DNA from: Megamerina dolium
Taxonomy: Eukaryota > Arthropoda > Insecta > Diptera > Megamerinidae
Assembly: GCA_963854835.1 (NCBI GenBank)
Contig: OY978525.1
Location: forward strand, 52,807,429 to 52,871,428
Length of the DNA: 64,000 bases
Direction: 5' to 3'
A model generated the notes under the pieces. The model worked only from the letters and a program-made list of their open reading frames with translations. It was not told the origin of the DNA and ran no database searches. Positions 26,774 through 37,534 of the stretch are shown piece by piece. How positions within the stretch are numbered: the first letter of the stretch is position 1; each line of letters opens with the position of its first letter. The position numbers were made by a program, and so were the translations under genes.

Positions 26774-29144
26774 AATACAGATCGTGGCCGAAATATATTG
26801 TTTAGAAGGGGCTTGAACAAGTAAATCTAAAATCCATTACTTTCATTAAAAAATCGAGAAAAATACAGATTGTGGCCGAAATATATTGTTTTGAATGGGC
26901 TTGAACAAGTAAATTCAAAACATATTATTTCTTCTAAAAACCGTGAAAAATACAGATTGTGGCCGAAATATATTGTTTTGAAGGGGCTTGAAAAAGTAAA
27001 TTCAAAATCCATTATTTTCACTAAAAATTGTGAAAAATACAGATTGTGGCCGAAATATATTGTTTAGAAGGCGCTCGAACAAGTAAATCTAAAATCCATT
27101 ATTTTCATTAAAAAATCGAGAAAAATACAGATTGTGGTCGAAATATATTGTTTTGAATGGGCTTGAAAAAGTAAATTCAAAACATATTATTTCTTCTAAA
27201 AACCGTGAAAAATACAGATTGTGGCCGAAATATATTGTTTTGAATGGGCTTGAACAAGTAAATTCAAAATGCATTATTTTCACTAAAAATCGTGAAAAAT
27301 ACAGATTGTGGCCGAAATATATTGTTTTGAAGGGGCTTGAACAAGTAAATTCAAAATGCATTATTTTCACTAAAAATCGTGAAAAATACAGATTGTGCCC
27401 GAAACATATTGTTTAGAATGGGCTTGAACAAGTAAATCTAAAATCCATTATTTTCATTAAAAAATCTAGAAAAATACATATTGTGGCCGAAATATATTGT
27501 TTTGAAGGGGCTTGAACAAGTAAATTCAAAATCCATTATTTTCATTAAAAAGTCGAGAAAAATACAGATTGTGGCCGAAATATATTGTTTTGAATGGGCT
27601 CGAACAAGTAAATTCAAAATCAATTATTTTCATTAAAAATCGTGAAAAATACAGATTGTGGCCGAAATATATTGTTTTGAAGGGGCTTGAACAAGTAAAC
27701 TCAAAATCCATTAATTTCACTGAAAATGGTAAAAAAACAGATTGTGCCCGAAACATATTGTTTAGAATGGGCTTGAACAAGTAAATTCAAAATCCATTAT
27801 TTTCACTAAAAATCGTGAAAAATACAGATTGTGCCCGAAATATATTGTTTAGAAGGGGCTTGAACAAGTAAATTCAAAACATATTATTTCTTCTACAAAT
27901 CGTGAAAAATACAGATTGTGGCCGAAATATATTTTTTTGAAGGGGCTTGAACAAGTAAATTCAAAATGCATTATTTTCACTAAAAATCGTGAAAAATACA
28001 GATTGTGCCCGAAACATATTGTTTAGAATGGGCTTGAACAAGTAAATCTAAAATCCATTATTTTCATTAAAAAATCTAGAAAAATACATATTGTGGCCGA
28101 AATATATTTTTTTGAAGTGGCTTGGACAAGTAAATTCAAAATGCATTATTTTAACTAAAAATCGTGAAAAATACAGATTGTGCCCGAAACATATTGTTTT
28201 GAAAAGGCTTGAACATTAAATCCATAATTTTCACTAAAAATCGTGAAAAATGCACATTGTGACCGAAATATATTGTTTTGAAGAGGCTTGAACAAGTAAA
28301 TGCAAAATCCATTATTTGCATTAAAAAATCGTGAAAAACAGATTGTAGCCGAAATATGCTGTTTTGAGGAGGCTTGAACAAGTAAATTCAAAACACATTA
28401 TTTCTTCTACAAATCGTGAAAAATACAGATTGTGGCCGAAACATATTGTTTAGAATGGGCTTGAACAAGTAAATTCAAAATGCATTATTTTCACTAAAAA
28501 TCGTGAAAAATACAGATTGTGCCCGAAACATATTGTTTAGAATGGGCTTGAACAAGTAAATTCAAAATGCATTATTTTAACTAAAAATCGTGAAAAATAC
28601 AGATTGTGCCCGAAACATATTGTTTTGAAGAGGCTTGAACAAGTAAATGCAAAATCCATTATTTGCATTAAAAAATCGTGAAAAACAGATTGTAGCCGAA
28701 ATATGCTGTTTTGAGGAGGCTTGAACAAGTAAATTCAAAACACATTATTTCTTCTACAAATCGTGAAAAATACAGATTGTGGCCGAAACATATTGTTTAG
28801 AATGGGCTTGAACAAGTAAATTCAAAATGCATTATTTTCACTAAAAATCGTGAAAAATACAGATTGTGCCCGAAACATATTGTTTAGAATGGGCTTGAAC
28901 AAGTAAATTCAAAATGCATTATTTTCACTAAAAATCGTGAAAAATACAGATCGTGGCCGAAATATATTGTTTAGAAGGGGCTTGAACAAGTAAATCTAAA
29001 ATCCATTACTTTCATTAAAAAATCGAGAAAAATACAGATTGTGGCCGAAATATATTGTTTTGAATGGGCTTGAACAAGTAAATTCAAAACATATTATTTC
29101 TTCTAAAAACCGTGAAAAATACAGATTGTGGCCGAAATATATTG

Positions 29145-30039
29145 TTTTGAAGGGGCTTGAAAAAGTAAATTCAAAATCCATTATTTTCACTAAAAATTGT
29201 GAAAAATACAGATTGTGGCCGAAATATATTGTTTAGAAGGCGCTCGAACAAGTAAATCTAAAATCCATTATTTTCATTAAAAAATCGAGAAAAATACAGA
29301 TTGTGGTCGAAATATATTGTTTTGAATGGGCTTGAAAAAGTAAATTCAAAACATATTATTTCTTCTAAAAACCGTGAAAAATACAGATTGTGGCCGAAAT
29401 ATATTGTTTTGAAGGCGCTTGAACAAGTAAATTCAAAATCCATTATTTTCTTTAAAAAATCGAGAAAAATACAGATTGTGGCCGAAATATATTGTTTTGA
29501 ATGGGCTTGAACAAGTAAATTCAAAATGCATTATTTTCACTAAAAATCGTGAAAAATACAGATTGTGGCCGAAATATATTGTTTTGAAGGGGCTTGAACA
29601 AGTAAATTCAAAATGCATTATTTTCACTAAAAATCGTGAAAAATACAGATTGTGCCCGAAACATATTGTTTAGAATGGGCTTGAACAAGTAAATCTAAAA
29701 TCCATTATTTTCATTAAAAAATCTAGAAAAATACATATTGTGGCCGAAATATATTGTTTTGAAGGGGCTTGAACAAGTAAATTCAAAATCCATTATTTTC
29801 ATTAAAAAGTCGAGAAAAATACAGATTGTGGCCGAAATATATTGTTTTGAATGGGCTTGAACAAGTAAATTCAAAATCAATTATTTTCATTAAAAATCGT
29901 GAAAAATACAGATTGTGGCCGAAATATATTGTTTTGAAGGGGCTTGAACAAGTAAACTCAAAATCCATTAATTTCACTGAAAATGGTAAAAAAACAGATT
30001 GTGCCCGAAACATATTGTTTAGAATGGGCTTGAACAAGT
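29145..30039. repeat. Segmental satellite duplication C, third copy
   Basis: Matches 13460-14355 at an offset of 15684 bp. A related block at about 27000-27780 lacks one monomer pair (the GAAGGCGCTTG monomer with TTTCTTTAAAAAATCG), and another relative lies at 30690-31430. Confidence 0.78.
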
Positions 30040-33000
30040 AAATTCAAAACATATTATTTCTTCTAAAAACCGTGAAAAATACAGATTGTGGCCGAAATAT
30101 ATTGTTTTGAAGGGGCTTGAAAAAGTAAATTCAAAATTCATTATTTTCACTAAAAATTGTGAAAAATACAGATTGTGGCCGAAATATATTGTTTTGAAGG
30201 GGCTTGAACAAGTAAATTCAAAATGCATTATTTTCACTAAAAATCGTGAAAAATACAGATTGTGCCCGAAACATATGGTTTAGAATGGGCTTGAACAAGT
30301 AAATCTAAAATCCATTATTTTCATTAAAAAATCTAGAAAAATACATATTGTGGCCGAAATATATTGTTTTGAAGGGGCTTTAACAAGTAAGTTCAAAATC
30401 CATTATTTTCATTAAAAATCGTGAAAAATACAGATCGTGGCCGAAATATATTGTTAAGAAGGGGCTTGAACAAGTAAATCTAAAATCCATTACTTTCATT
30501 AAAAAATCGAGAAAAATACAGATTGTGGCCGAAATATATTGTTTTGAATGGGCTTGAACAAGTAAATTCAAAACATATTATTTCTTCTAAAAACCGTGAA
30601 AAATACAGATTGTGGCCGAAATATATTGTTTTGAAGGGGCTTGAACAAGTAAATTCAAAATCCATTATTTTCACTAAAAATTGTGAAAAATACAGATTGT
30701 GGCCGAAATATATTGTTTAGAAGGCGCTCGAACAAGTAAATCTAAAATCCATTATTTTCATTAAAAATCGAGAAAAATACAGATTGTGGTCGAAATATAT
30801 TGTTTTGAATGGGCTTGAAAAAGTAAATTCAAAACATATTATTTCTTCTAAAAACCGTGAAAAATACAGATTGTGGCCGAAATATATTGTTTTGAAGGCG
30901 CTTGAACAAGTAAATTCAAAATCCATTATTTTCTTTAAAAAATCGAGAAAAATACAGATTGTGGCCGAAATATATTGTTTTGAATGGGCTTGAACAAGTA
31001 AATTCAAAATGCATTATTTTCACTAAAAATCGTGAAAAATACAGATTGTGGCCGAAATATATTGTTTTGAAGGGGCTTGAACAAGTAAATTCAAAATGCA
31101 TTATTTTCACTAAAAATCGTGAAAAATACAGATTGTGCCCGAAACATATTGTTTTAGAATGGGCTTGAACAAGTAAATCTAAAATCCATTATTTTCATTA
31201 AAAAATCTAGAAAAATACATATTGTGGCCGAAATATATTGTTTTGAAGGGGCTTGAACAAGTAAATTCAAAATCAATTATTTTCATTAAAAATCGTGAAA
31301 AATACAGATTGTGGCCGAAATATATTGTTTTGAAGGGGCTTGAACAAGTAAACTCAAAATCTATTAATTTCACTGAAAATGGTAAAAAAACAGATTGTGC
31401 CCGAAACATATTGTTTAGAATGGGCTTGAACAAGTAAATTCAAAATCCATTATTTTCACTAAAAATCGTGAAAAATACAGATTGTGCCCGAAATATATTG
31501 TTTAGAAGGGGCTTGAACAAGTAAATTCAAAACATATTATTTCTTCTACAAATCGTGAAAAATACAGATTGTGGCCGAAATATATTTTTTTGAAGGGGCT
31601 TGAACAAGTAAATTCAAAATGCATTATTTTCACTAAAAATCGTGAAAAATACAGATTGTGCCCGAAACATATTGTTTAGAATGGGCTTGAACAAGTAAAT
31701 CTAAAATCCATTATTTTCATTAAAAAATCTAGAAAAATACATATTGTGGCCGAAATATATTTTTTTGAAGTGGCTTGGACAAGTAAATTCAAAATGCATT
31801 ATTTTAACTAAAAATCGTGAAAAATACAGATTGTGCCCGAAATATATTGTTTTGAAAAGGCTTGAACATTAAATCCATAATTTTCACTAAAAATCGTGAA
31901 AAATGCACATTGTGACCGAAATATATTGTTTTGAAGAGGCTTGAACAAGTAAATGCAAAATCCATTATTTGCATTAAAAAATCGTGAAAAACAGATTGTA
32001 GCCGAAATATGCTGTTTTGAGGAGGCTTGAACAAGTAAATTCAAAACACATTATTTCTTCTACAAATCGTGAAAAATACAGATTGTGGCCGAAACATATT
32101 GTTTAGAATGGGCTTGAACAAGTAAATTCAAAATGCATTATTTTCACTAAAAATCGTGAAAAATACAGATTGTGCCCGAAACATATTGTTTAGAATGGGC
32201 TTGAACAAGTAAATTCAAAATGCATTATTTTAACTAAAAATCGTGAAAAATACAGATTGTGCCCGAAACATATTGTTTTGAAGAGGCTTGAACAAGTAAA
32301 TGCAAAATCCATTATTTGCATTAAAAAATCGTGAAAAACAGATTGTAGCCGAAATATGCTGTTTTGAGGAGGCTTGAACAAGTAAATTCAAAACACATTA
32401 TTTCTTCTACAAATCGTGAAAAATACAGATTGTGGCCGAAACATATTGTTTAGAATGGGCTTGAACAAGTAAATTCAAAATGCATTATTTTCACTAAAAA
32501 TCGTGAAAAATACAGATTGTGCCCGAAACATATTGTTTAGAATGGGCTTGAACAAGTAAATTCAAAATGCATTATTTTCACTAAAAATCGTGAAAAATAC
32601 AGATTGTGCCCGAAACATATTGTTTAGAATGGGCTTGAACAAGTAAATTCAAAATGCATTATTTTAACTAAAAATCGTGAAAAATACAGATTGTGCCCGA
32701 AACATATTGTTTAGAATGGGCTTGAACAAGTAAATCTAAAATCCATTATTTTCATTAAAAAATCTAGAAAAATACATATTGTGGCCGAAATATATATTTT
32801 TTGAAGGGGCTTGAACAAGTAAATTCAAAATGCATTATTTTAACTAAAAATCGTGAAAAATACAGATTGTGCCCGAAACATATTGTTTAGAATGGGCTTG
32901 AACAAGTAAATCTAAAATCCATTATTTTCATTAAAAAATCTAGAAAAATACATATTGTGGCCGAAATATATTGTTTTGAATGGGCTTGAACAAGTAAATT

Positions 33001-33146
33001 CAAAATCCATTATTTTCATTAAAAAATCGAGAAAAATACAGATTGTGGCCGAAATATATTGTTTTGAATTGGCTTGAACAAGTAAATTCCAAATCCATTA
33101 TTTTTTCTAAAAATCGTGAAAAATACAATTGTGGCCGAAATATATT

Positions 33147-33151
33147 GTTTT
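33147..33151. repeat. Target site duplication, left (GTTTT)
   Basis: The five bases GTTTT just before the left LTR are repeated just after the right LTR. They belong to the satellite landmark ATATATTGTTTTGAAGGGG, so removing the element and one copy rebuilds an ordinary monomer. Five bp is the usual Ty1/copia duplication length. Confidence 0.93.
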
Positions 33152-33227
33152 TGTTGAAATGCAATACTGAATACATCTCTGTATAGAGTTGTCGGAAAGT
33201 GGAAGAAAAAAAATACATACATATATT

Positions 33228-33235
33228 TATATATA
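33228..33235 (+). promoter_or_regulatory. TATA-like motif in the left LTR
   Basis: TATATATA within an alternating A/T stretch (33221-33235), upstream of the poly(A) signal in the LTR, where a retrotransposon promoter is expected. The start site is not determined. The same motif is present in the right LTR. Confidence 0.4.
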
Positions 33236-33264
33236 CGTGCTTAGCGCATTGACTTTTTTTGTAA

Positions 33265-33289
33265 CTTAGTTCTTAGTTCTTAGTTCTTA
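33265..33289 (+). repeat. Short CTTAGTT tandem repeat inside the LTR
   Basis: Three exact 7-bp units CTTAGTT followed by a partial CTTA, immediately before AATAAA. It is present identically in the right LTR, so it predates this insertion. Function unknown. Confidence 0.8.
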
Positions 33290-33294
33290 ATAAA
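33289..33294 (+). promoter_or_regulatory. Polyadenylation signal AATAAA in the left LTR
   Basis: Canonical AATAAA at LTR position 138 of 185. In an LTR element only the downstream copy should end transcripts; this copy lies near the 5' end of the RNA. Confidence 0.55.
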
Positions 33295-33338
33295 CCGTAC
33301 AACGCGAAACATATAAACTGCGTTTCTTTGCTAACATC

Positions 33339-33353
33339 GGTTATGGGCCCAGC
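33339..33353 (+). other. Primer binding site, internal initiator tRNA-Met
   Basis: GGTTATGGGCCCAGC, two bases after the left LTR, is complementary to the anticodon stem-loop of eukaryotic initiator tRNA-Met (GCTGGGCCCATAACC). Complementarity to an internal segment rather than to the 3' CCA end is what Drosophila copia uses, priming minus-strand DNA from a cleaved half-tRNA. Assignment rests on recalled tRNA sequence. Confidence 0.88.
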
Positions 33354-33492
33354 TGGCGTTTGTTCGGTTTATAGTTTTGTGAATTCAAAATCGTTTGTCG
33401 ATATCTAGTGTTCGTCGCTAAGTATTACGCGTGTGTCGCGACTGATTGAAACATAAAAAAAAAAAAATCATTTAAATAAAGACGCAAACGAA
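33354..33492 (+). other. Untranslated leader of the retrotransposon
   Basis: 139 bp between the primer site and the first gag ATG. It holds no long frame and includes an A-run (about 33455-33467) followed by ATCATTTAAATAAAG. It would hold packaging or dimerisation signals, but none can be identified by reading. Confidence 0.6.
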
Positions 33493-33867
33493 ATGAGTTC
33501 GGCGGGACTTTACTCATTTGATAAACTAAATGAAAATAACTATGCATCTTGGGCCATTCAGATGAAAAGTGTATTAATACACAATGAGCTCTGGCCAGTG
33601 ATATCAGGGAATTTGAATGCAGGAACAACAGCAGATTCTAAGGCACAATTCGAAGCGAAAGACCAAAAGGCGTTAGCGACTATTATCTTGTGTCTTCATT
33701 CTTCGCAGCTGAATTATGTAAAATACAGTAAGACTGCGTTGGAAGCCTGGAATGCTCTTCGAGACATTTACAATCGCAAGGGAGCAGCTCGGAAAGTGAC
33801 CTTGTTTAAGCGGTTAATGTCATTGAAATTGCAAGAGGGTACAGTTATGTCTGCACATATAAATTAA
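33493..33867 (+). pseudogene. Gag N-terminal fragment of the copia polyprotein, ended by an in-frame stop
   Basis: 124 codons starting at the first ATG after the leader (context ACGAAATGAG). The start FDKLNENNYASWAIQM fits the DUF4219 and Retrotran_gag_2 pattern (an NY..W core) of copia-type Gag, the capsid-like protein that packages element RNA. The frame ends at TAA 33865-33867. The next codons, in the same frame, continue typical Gag sequence into the long frame beginning at 33886, so this is one polyprotein gene interrupted by a nonsense codon, not a separate gene. There is no frameshift. Readthrough or a sequencing error are alternatives. Confidence 0.85.
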
Positions 33868-33885
33868 TTTTCTGAAAGAGTTGAT

Positions 33886-36800
33886 ATGCTAGCAGAAATC
33901 GATACGAATTTACCAGAGGAGATTCTCTCTATAATTCTTTTATCCAGCTTGCCGGAAGCGTATGACAATTTTGTTGTTGCAATCGAAGCAAGAGAAACAT
34001 TTCCATCGTTGAATACATTAAAGGTAAAGCTTCTAGAGGAGGGCGAGCGAAGGCAAAGCAAGGGAGAAAATAATTCTAACGGTGAAAATCACGCATATTA
34101 CGCAGGAACAAAGCAGAAGAAATCATCTGAGCAATCGCATAGCAACAACGGCAGCAAAAAAGACAAAAAGAATGTAAAATGTTATTCGTGCGGTCGGCGT
34201 GGGCATTATGCAGCGGAATGCAGAAAGAAGAAGAAAGAGGAAAAGAAAGACGAAAATCAAAAGTTGTCTGTGTTAGTCGCAGCAGTAAATGAAAACAACA
34301 ACTCAAATCGTAATTTGTGGTGCATTGACAGTGGAGCAACAACACACATGAGTTGTGAAACTGAATTTTTTACATCGTTAATCGAAGTTCGCGAAAATGT
34401 TAGGCTTGCTGACAATAAGGTAGTAGAGGCGTGTGGTCGCGGTACAGTCAAAATAAAAATCGGTGAAAAGGTATTAGAAGCGGATGATGTACTGTATGTA
34501 CCAGCACTACAAAATAATTTTATTTCGGTCAGTCGAATAACTAATGACGGTAGTTCAGTTATTTTTTCTAGTTCGGGCGCGATAATAAAAAATAAAAACG
34601 GGATTTTTGTAATAAAGGCAAAAAGAATTGGTGATCTTTATGCGTTTGAAGGTCAAGTAAATGAAAACGATAAAAATAAATGCAGTTTCGCGAGCAATAC
34701 AAAAGACAATATTTTAAAGTGGCATAACCGTTTTGGTCACATTAATTTTGGTGCGCTTAAAGAAATGGCAAACAAGCGAACTGTACTTGGTTTAAACATT
34801 AAAGAAAAACAAGACAATTACGCGTGTAAGTCGTGTGCTCAGAGCAAAATTTGTGTTAAGCCATTTAAATCGTCGGAAAATCGGGCAGATGAACTTCTTG
34901 AAATTATTCACTCTGATTTGTGCGGGCCTATGAACAAAAAATCGTTTTCGGGTTATCAATATTTCGCTACATTTATTGATGATAAATCGCGTTTTATTCG
35001 TTTACATCTTTTAAAAAACAAATCCGATATTTTTGAAGCGTTTAAGTCGTTTAAAGCAAGCGTAGAGCGGGAAACCGGCAAGAAAATTAAAATTTTGCGT
35101 ACCGATAACGGCAGAGAATACTTGAATAAAGTATTTGATGAATTTTTGGATGAAAAGGGAATCAAAAGACAAACAACAGTGCCGTACACCCCTCAGCAAA
35201 ATGGTGTGGCAGAAAGAGCCAACAGGACTTTGGTCGAAATGGCTAGGAGTATGCTTGTGTTTTCGGGATTAGATGAAGCGTATTGGGCGGATGCAATCCT
35301 CACGGCAGCACACATACGAAACAGAGCAACTACAAAGATTCTAGTCGATAAAACACCATTTGAGGTATGGTATAAAAGAAAGCCGTCAGTGTCTTATTTT
35401 AGAACGTTTGGTTCACCAGCTATTGTGCTAGACAAGAAGGAAAAGCACAAGTTTCGTCCAAAGGGGAGAGAAATGACGTTTGTTGGTTATTCTGAACAAT
35501 CAAAATCGTATCGATTGGTCGAAAAAGACACAAAAAGAATTGTTATTAGTAGAGATGTGATTTTTCTGGAAGATATGATGGAGAAAACAAAATCTGAAAT
35601 CGTACAAATAGAAGCTGAAATAGTCGAAAAAAAGGAACAAAATCAAAGCAAGATTGCTGAAGAAGCAGAGAATGAAATTAGTGACTCTTCGGACGATGAG
35701 GTATTTGTCGATGACGAAAAGAGATCAACAAGCAAGGCAACTTCTTCCAATAGTATAGCGAGCAGCGCTCGAAGAGCAGGTGGAAGGCCGAGATTGCTAC
35801 GAACGGGTAAACCAGGGCGTCCAAGAAAACGTTACAATACGGTGGGCTTAGTAACACATCAACATCAAGTCGAAGTACCACAGACTGTTAATGAAGCATT
35901 AAATGGTGAAAATATGCATGAATGGAAATCAGCAATGGAGAAGGAGTATGAAGCATTGGTAGCAAACAATACGTGGTCGTTAGTCGATCTTCCGAAAGGT
36001 CAAAAGGCCATTGGATGCCGTTGGGTCTTTAACGTAAAGAAAAGTAAGGATGGCGAAATCGATCGTTTCAAGGCGCGACTAGTTGCAAAAGGCTGTAGTC
36101 AGCAACAAGGCGTTAACTACAGTGAAACATTTTCTCCAGTAGTACGTTACGCTACCATACGGATGATTATTGCGTTAGCCGTTCAACACGAGTTATATTT
36201 GGACCAGATGGATGTCACAACAGCTTACTTGAATGGCGAACTTAGTGAGAATATTTATATGCAGCAACCCGAAGCGTTCACAAGCAGCGAATATCCAAAT
36301 CACGTTTTGAAACTGCACAAAGCACTTTACGGTTTGAAGCAAAGCGGCCGTGAATGGAACAAGAAGCTGGACGGTGTTTTGCGTAATATTGGGTTCATAC
36401 CAGGTGAGAGCGATCCATGTGTCTATACACGAAATGGGTCAAATACATATAATATCATTGCCGTATATGTTGATGACCTTTTATTTGCAAGTACTTCCAG
36501 AGATGAATTGAATGAGATAAAGGTACAAATTGCTAAATATTTTGATGTAGTCGATGGTGGCACCTTGACTCATTTCCTGGGTATGGAAGTGTACAGAAAA
36601 GGCGCTACGGGTCCAGTTACTGTGTGTCAGCAACAATATATATTGGATCTATTGAAGCAATATGGTATGGATGAGTGCAAAGGGGCTTCAACACCGTTAC
36701 CACCAAATTTTCAAGTTAGTTGCAAGAGCGAGTCCTGCAAAAAGGTGGATGCTACTAACTATCAGTCTATGGTAGGGGCACTCATGTACTTGGGCTTGTC

Positions 36801-37413
36801 AACGAGACCAGATATCCTCCATTCGGTCACAAAATTAGCACAGCGCAACGTTGATCCACACACAGAGCATGAGGCAGCTTTAAAGCATATCCTACGTTAC
36901 TTAAAGCAAACTGTGTCCTACAAGCTGCATTATGTGAAATCACAGAAGCCAATCAAGGGTTTCGTAGATGCTGACTGGGCAGGTGATGAAACTGACAGGA
37001 AATCGTTTACTGGGTACGCGTTCGTCGTAGCCAATTGTGTTTTTTCATGGCAATCCCAGAAACAGAGCGTTGTTGCATTAAGCAGCACCGAAGCGGAATA
37101 CATTGGCTTAACAGCAATAGGTAAAGAAGCCGAGTATTTACATAAGCTGCTGAAGGATATGGGTTTCAAGATGAGTGAACCGATGACTATTCACAGCGAC
37201 AACCAAAGCGCACAGCATCTCGTACGTAATCCAACTTACCATGCAAGGAGTAAGCACATAGATGTGCGATATCATTATATTCGGGAAATTTATAAAACTA
37301 ACAAAATCAAATTGAATTATTTAGGCACTAATGAGATGATTGCCGACATACTAACCAAAAATGTACAGAGAATTAAGCACCAAAGGTTTGTTAGAGAAAT
37401 GGGACTTTATTGA
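33886..37413 (+). CDS. Copia-type Gag-Pol polyprotein, remainder (protease, integrase, reverse transcriptase, RNase H)
   Basis: 1175 residues from the first ATG after the gag stop; the natural start is probably 33493, in the same frame 131 codons upstream. Domains in order: rest of Gag; CCHC zinc knuckle, residues 99-112 (34180-34221); aspartic protease DSG at 148-150; GAG-pre-integrase zinc site with H280, H285, C314 and C317; integrase core D344, D407, E443, with 35 residues between the last two; AT-hook-like GRPR motifs about 633-648; reverse transcriptase from about 697 with D776 and YVDD 861-864; RNase H with D1028, E1069 and D1105. It ends QRFVREMGLY at a TGA. All key catalytic residues are present, so Pol looks intact. 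It would copy element RNA into DNA and integrate it. With the upstream stop, expression is doubtful. Confidence 0.9.
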   Translation: MLAEIDTNLPEEILSIILLSSLPEAYDNFVVAIEARETFPSLNTLKVKLLEEGERRQSKGENNSNGENHAYYAGTKQKKSSEQSHSNNGSKKDKKNVKCYSCGRRGHYAAECRKKKKEEKKDENQKLSVLVAAVNENNNSNRNLWCIDSGATTHMSCETEFFTSLIEVRENVRLADNKVVEACGRGTVKIKIGEKVLEADDVLYVPALQNNFISVSRITNDGSSVIFSSSGAIIKNKNGIFVIKAKRIGDLYAFEGQVNENDKNKCSFASNTKDNILKWHNRFGHINFGALKEMANKRTVLGLNIKEKQDNYACKSCAQSKICVKPFKSSENRADELLEIIHSDLCGPMNKKSFSGYQYFATFIDDKSRFIRLHLLKNKSDIFEAFKSFKASVERETGKKIKILRTDNGREYLNKVFDEFLDEKGIKRQTTVPYTPQQNGVAERANRTLVEMARSMLVFSGLDEAYWADAILTAAHIRNRATTKILVDKTPFEVWYKRKPSVSYFRTFGSPAIVLDKKEKHKFRPKGREMTFVGYSEQSKSYRLVEKDTKRIVISRDVIFLEDMMEKTKSEIVQIEAEIVEKKEQNQSKIAEEAENEISDSSDDEVFVDDEKRSTSKATSSNSIASSARRAGGRPRLLRTGKPGRPRKRYNTVGLVTHQHQVEVPQTVNEALNGENMHEWKSAMEKEYEALVANNTWSLVDLPKGQKAIGCRWVFNVKKSKDGEIDRFKARLVAKGCSQQQGVNYSETFSPVVRYATIRMIIALAVQHELYLDQMDVTTAYLNGELSENIYMQQPEAFTSSEYPNHVLKLHKALYGLKQSGREWNKKLDGVLRNIGFIPGESDPCVYTRNGSNTYNIIAVYVDDLLFASTSRDELNEIKVQIAKYFDVVDGGTLTHFLGMEVYRKGATGPVTVCQQQYILDLLKQYGMDECKGASTPLPPNFQVSCKSESCKKVDATNYQSMVGALMYLGLSTRPDILHSVTKLAQRNVDPHTEHEAALKHILRYLKQTVSYKLHYVKSQKPIKGFVDADWAGDETDRKSFTGYAFVVANCVFSWQSQKQSVVALSSTEAEYIGLTAIGKEAEYLHKLLKDMGFKMSEPMTIHSDNQSAQHLVRNPTYHARSKHIDVRYHYIREIYKTNKIKLNYLGTNEMIADILTKNVQRIKHQRFVREMGLY

Positions 37414-37525
37414 AAAAAGGTAACATGAATTTTTTTTTTTTTATTAACTTGTCTATTGAAATGAAGTACATATTGAAAATGAAATATTTAAAGAAAAATG
37501 TGAACACAGAGATATATCCTGAATT

Positions 37526-37534
37526 GAGGAGGAG
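37526..37534 (+). other. Polypurine tract
   Basis: GAGGAGGAG directly abuts the right LTR (TGTTG at 37535). This is the expected place and composition for the plus-strand DNA primer. The 3' noncoding stretch before it (37414-37525) has a T-run at about 37430-37442 and no coding sign. Confidence 0.75.

Larger units (their letters stand above)
1..33151. repeat. Satellite array, left arm (about 87-bp monomers)
   Basis: Uninterrupted head-to-tail tandem repeat. The monomer carries landmarks in fixed order: GTGGCCGAAATATATTG, then GGGGCTTGAACAAGTAAA, then AATCCATTATTTTCA, then AAAAATCGTGAAAAATACAG. Landmark spacing measured at 2008, 2095, 2181, 2260, 2346, 2433 and 2517 gives monomers of 87, 86, 79, 86, 87 and 84 bp. 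Variants differ at diagnostic sites: GTGGCC, GTGCCC, GTAGCC, GTGACC or GTGGCTG before GAAA; TGTTTTGAAGGGG or TGTTTAGAATGGG; AAATTCAAAA, AAATCTAAAA or AAATGCAAAA; and ATCGTG, ATCGAG or ATCTAG. All monomers point the same way. No unique sequence over 300 bp is seen in this stretch. The family was not recognised; pericentromeric satellite is the likeliest class, by inference. Confidence 0.97.
33152..33336 (+). repeat. Left LTR (185 bp)
   Basis: Starts TGTTGAAATG and ends TTTGCTAACA. It matches the right LTR except at 33183 (A, against G at 37566) and 33195 (G, against A at 37578). It would supply promoter and 5' RNA start. Inside are an AT-rich TATA-like stretch, a 7-bp CTTAGTT tandem and an AATAAA signal. 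Confidence 0.95.

Noticed and set aside
1..33151. CRISPR array
   Set aside because: Repeats are contiguous with no unique spacers, the unit is 87 bp, and the context is a eukaryotic retrotransposon.
33000..33222. Minus-strand frames crossing the satellite-LTR boundary
   Set aside because: They are chimeras of satellite and LTR sequence read antisense, with no coding support.
33339..33353. tRNA gene fragment
   Set aside because: Only 15 bp match initiator tRNA-Met, on the complementary strand and at the expected primer site position.
34956..35189. Antisense frames inside the copia gag-pol (also 33425-33628, 34076-34345, 35678-35881 and 36930-37169)
   Set aside because: They are shadows of the plus-strand polyprotein, whose domains are unmistakable.
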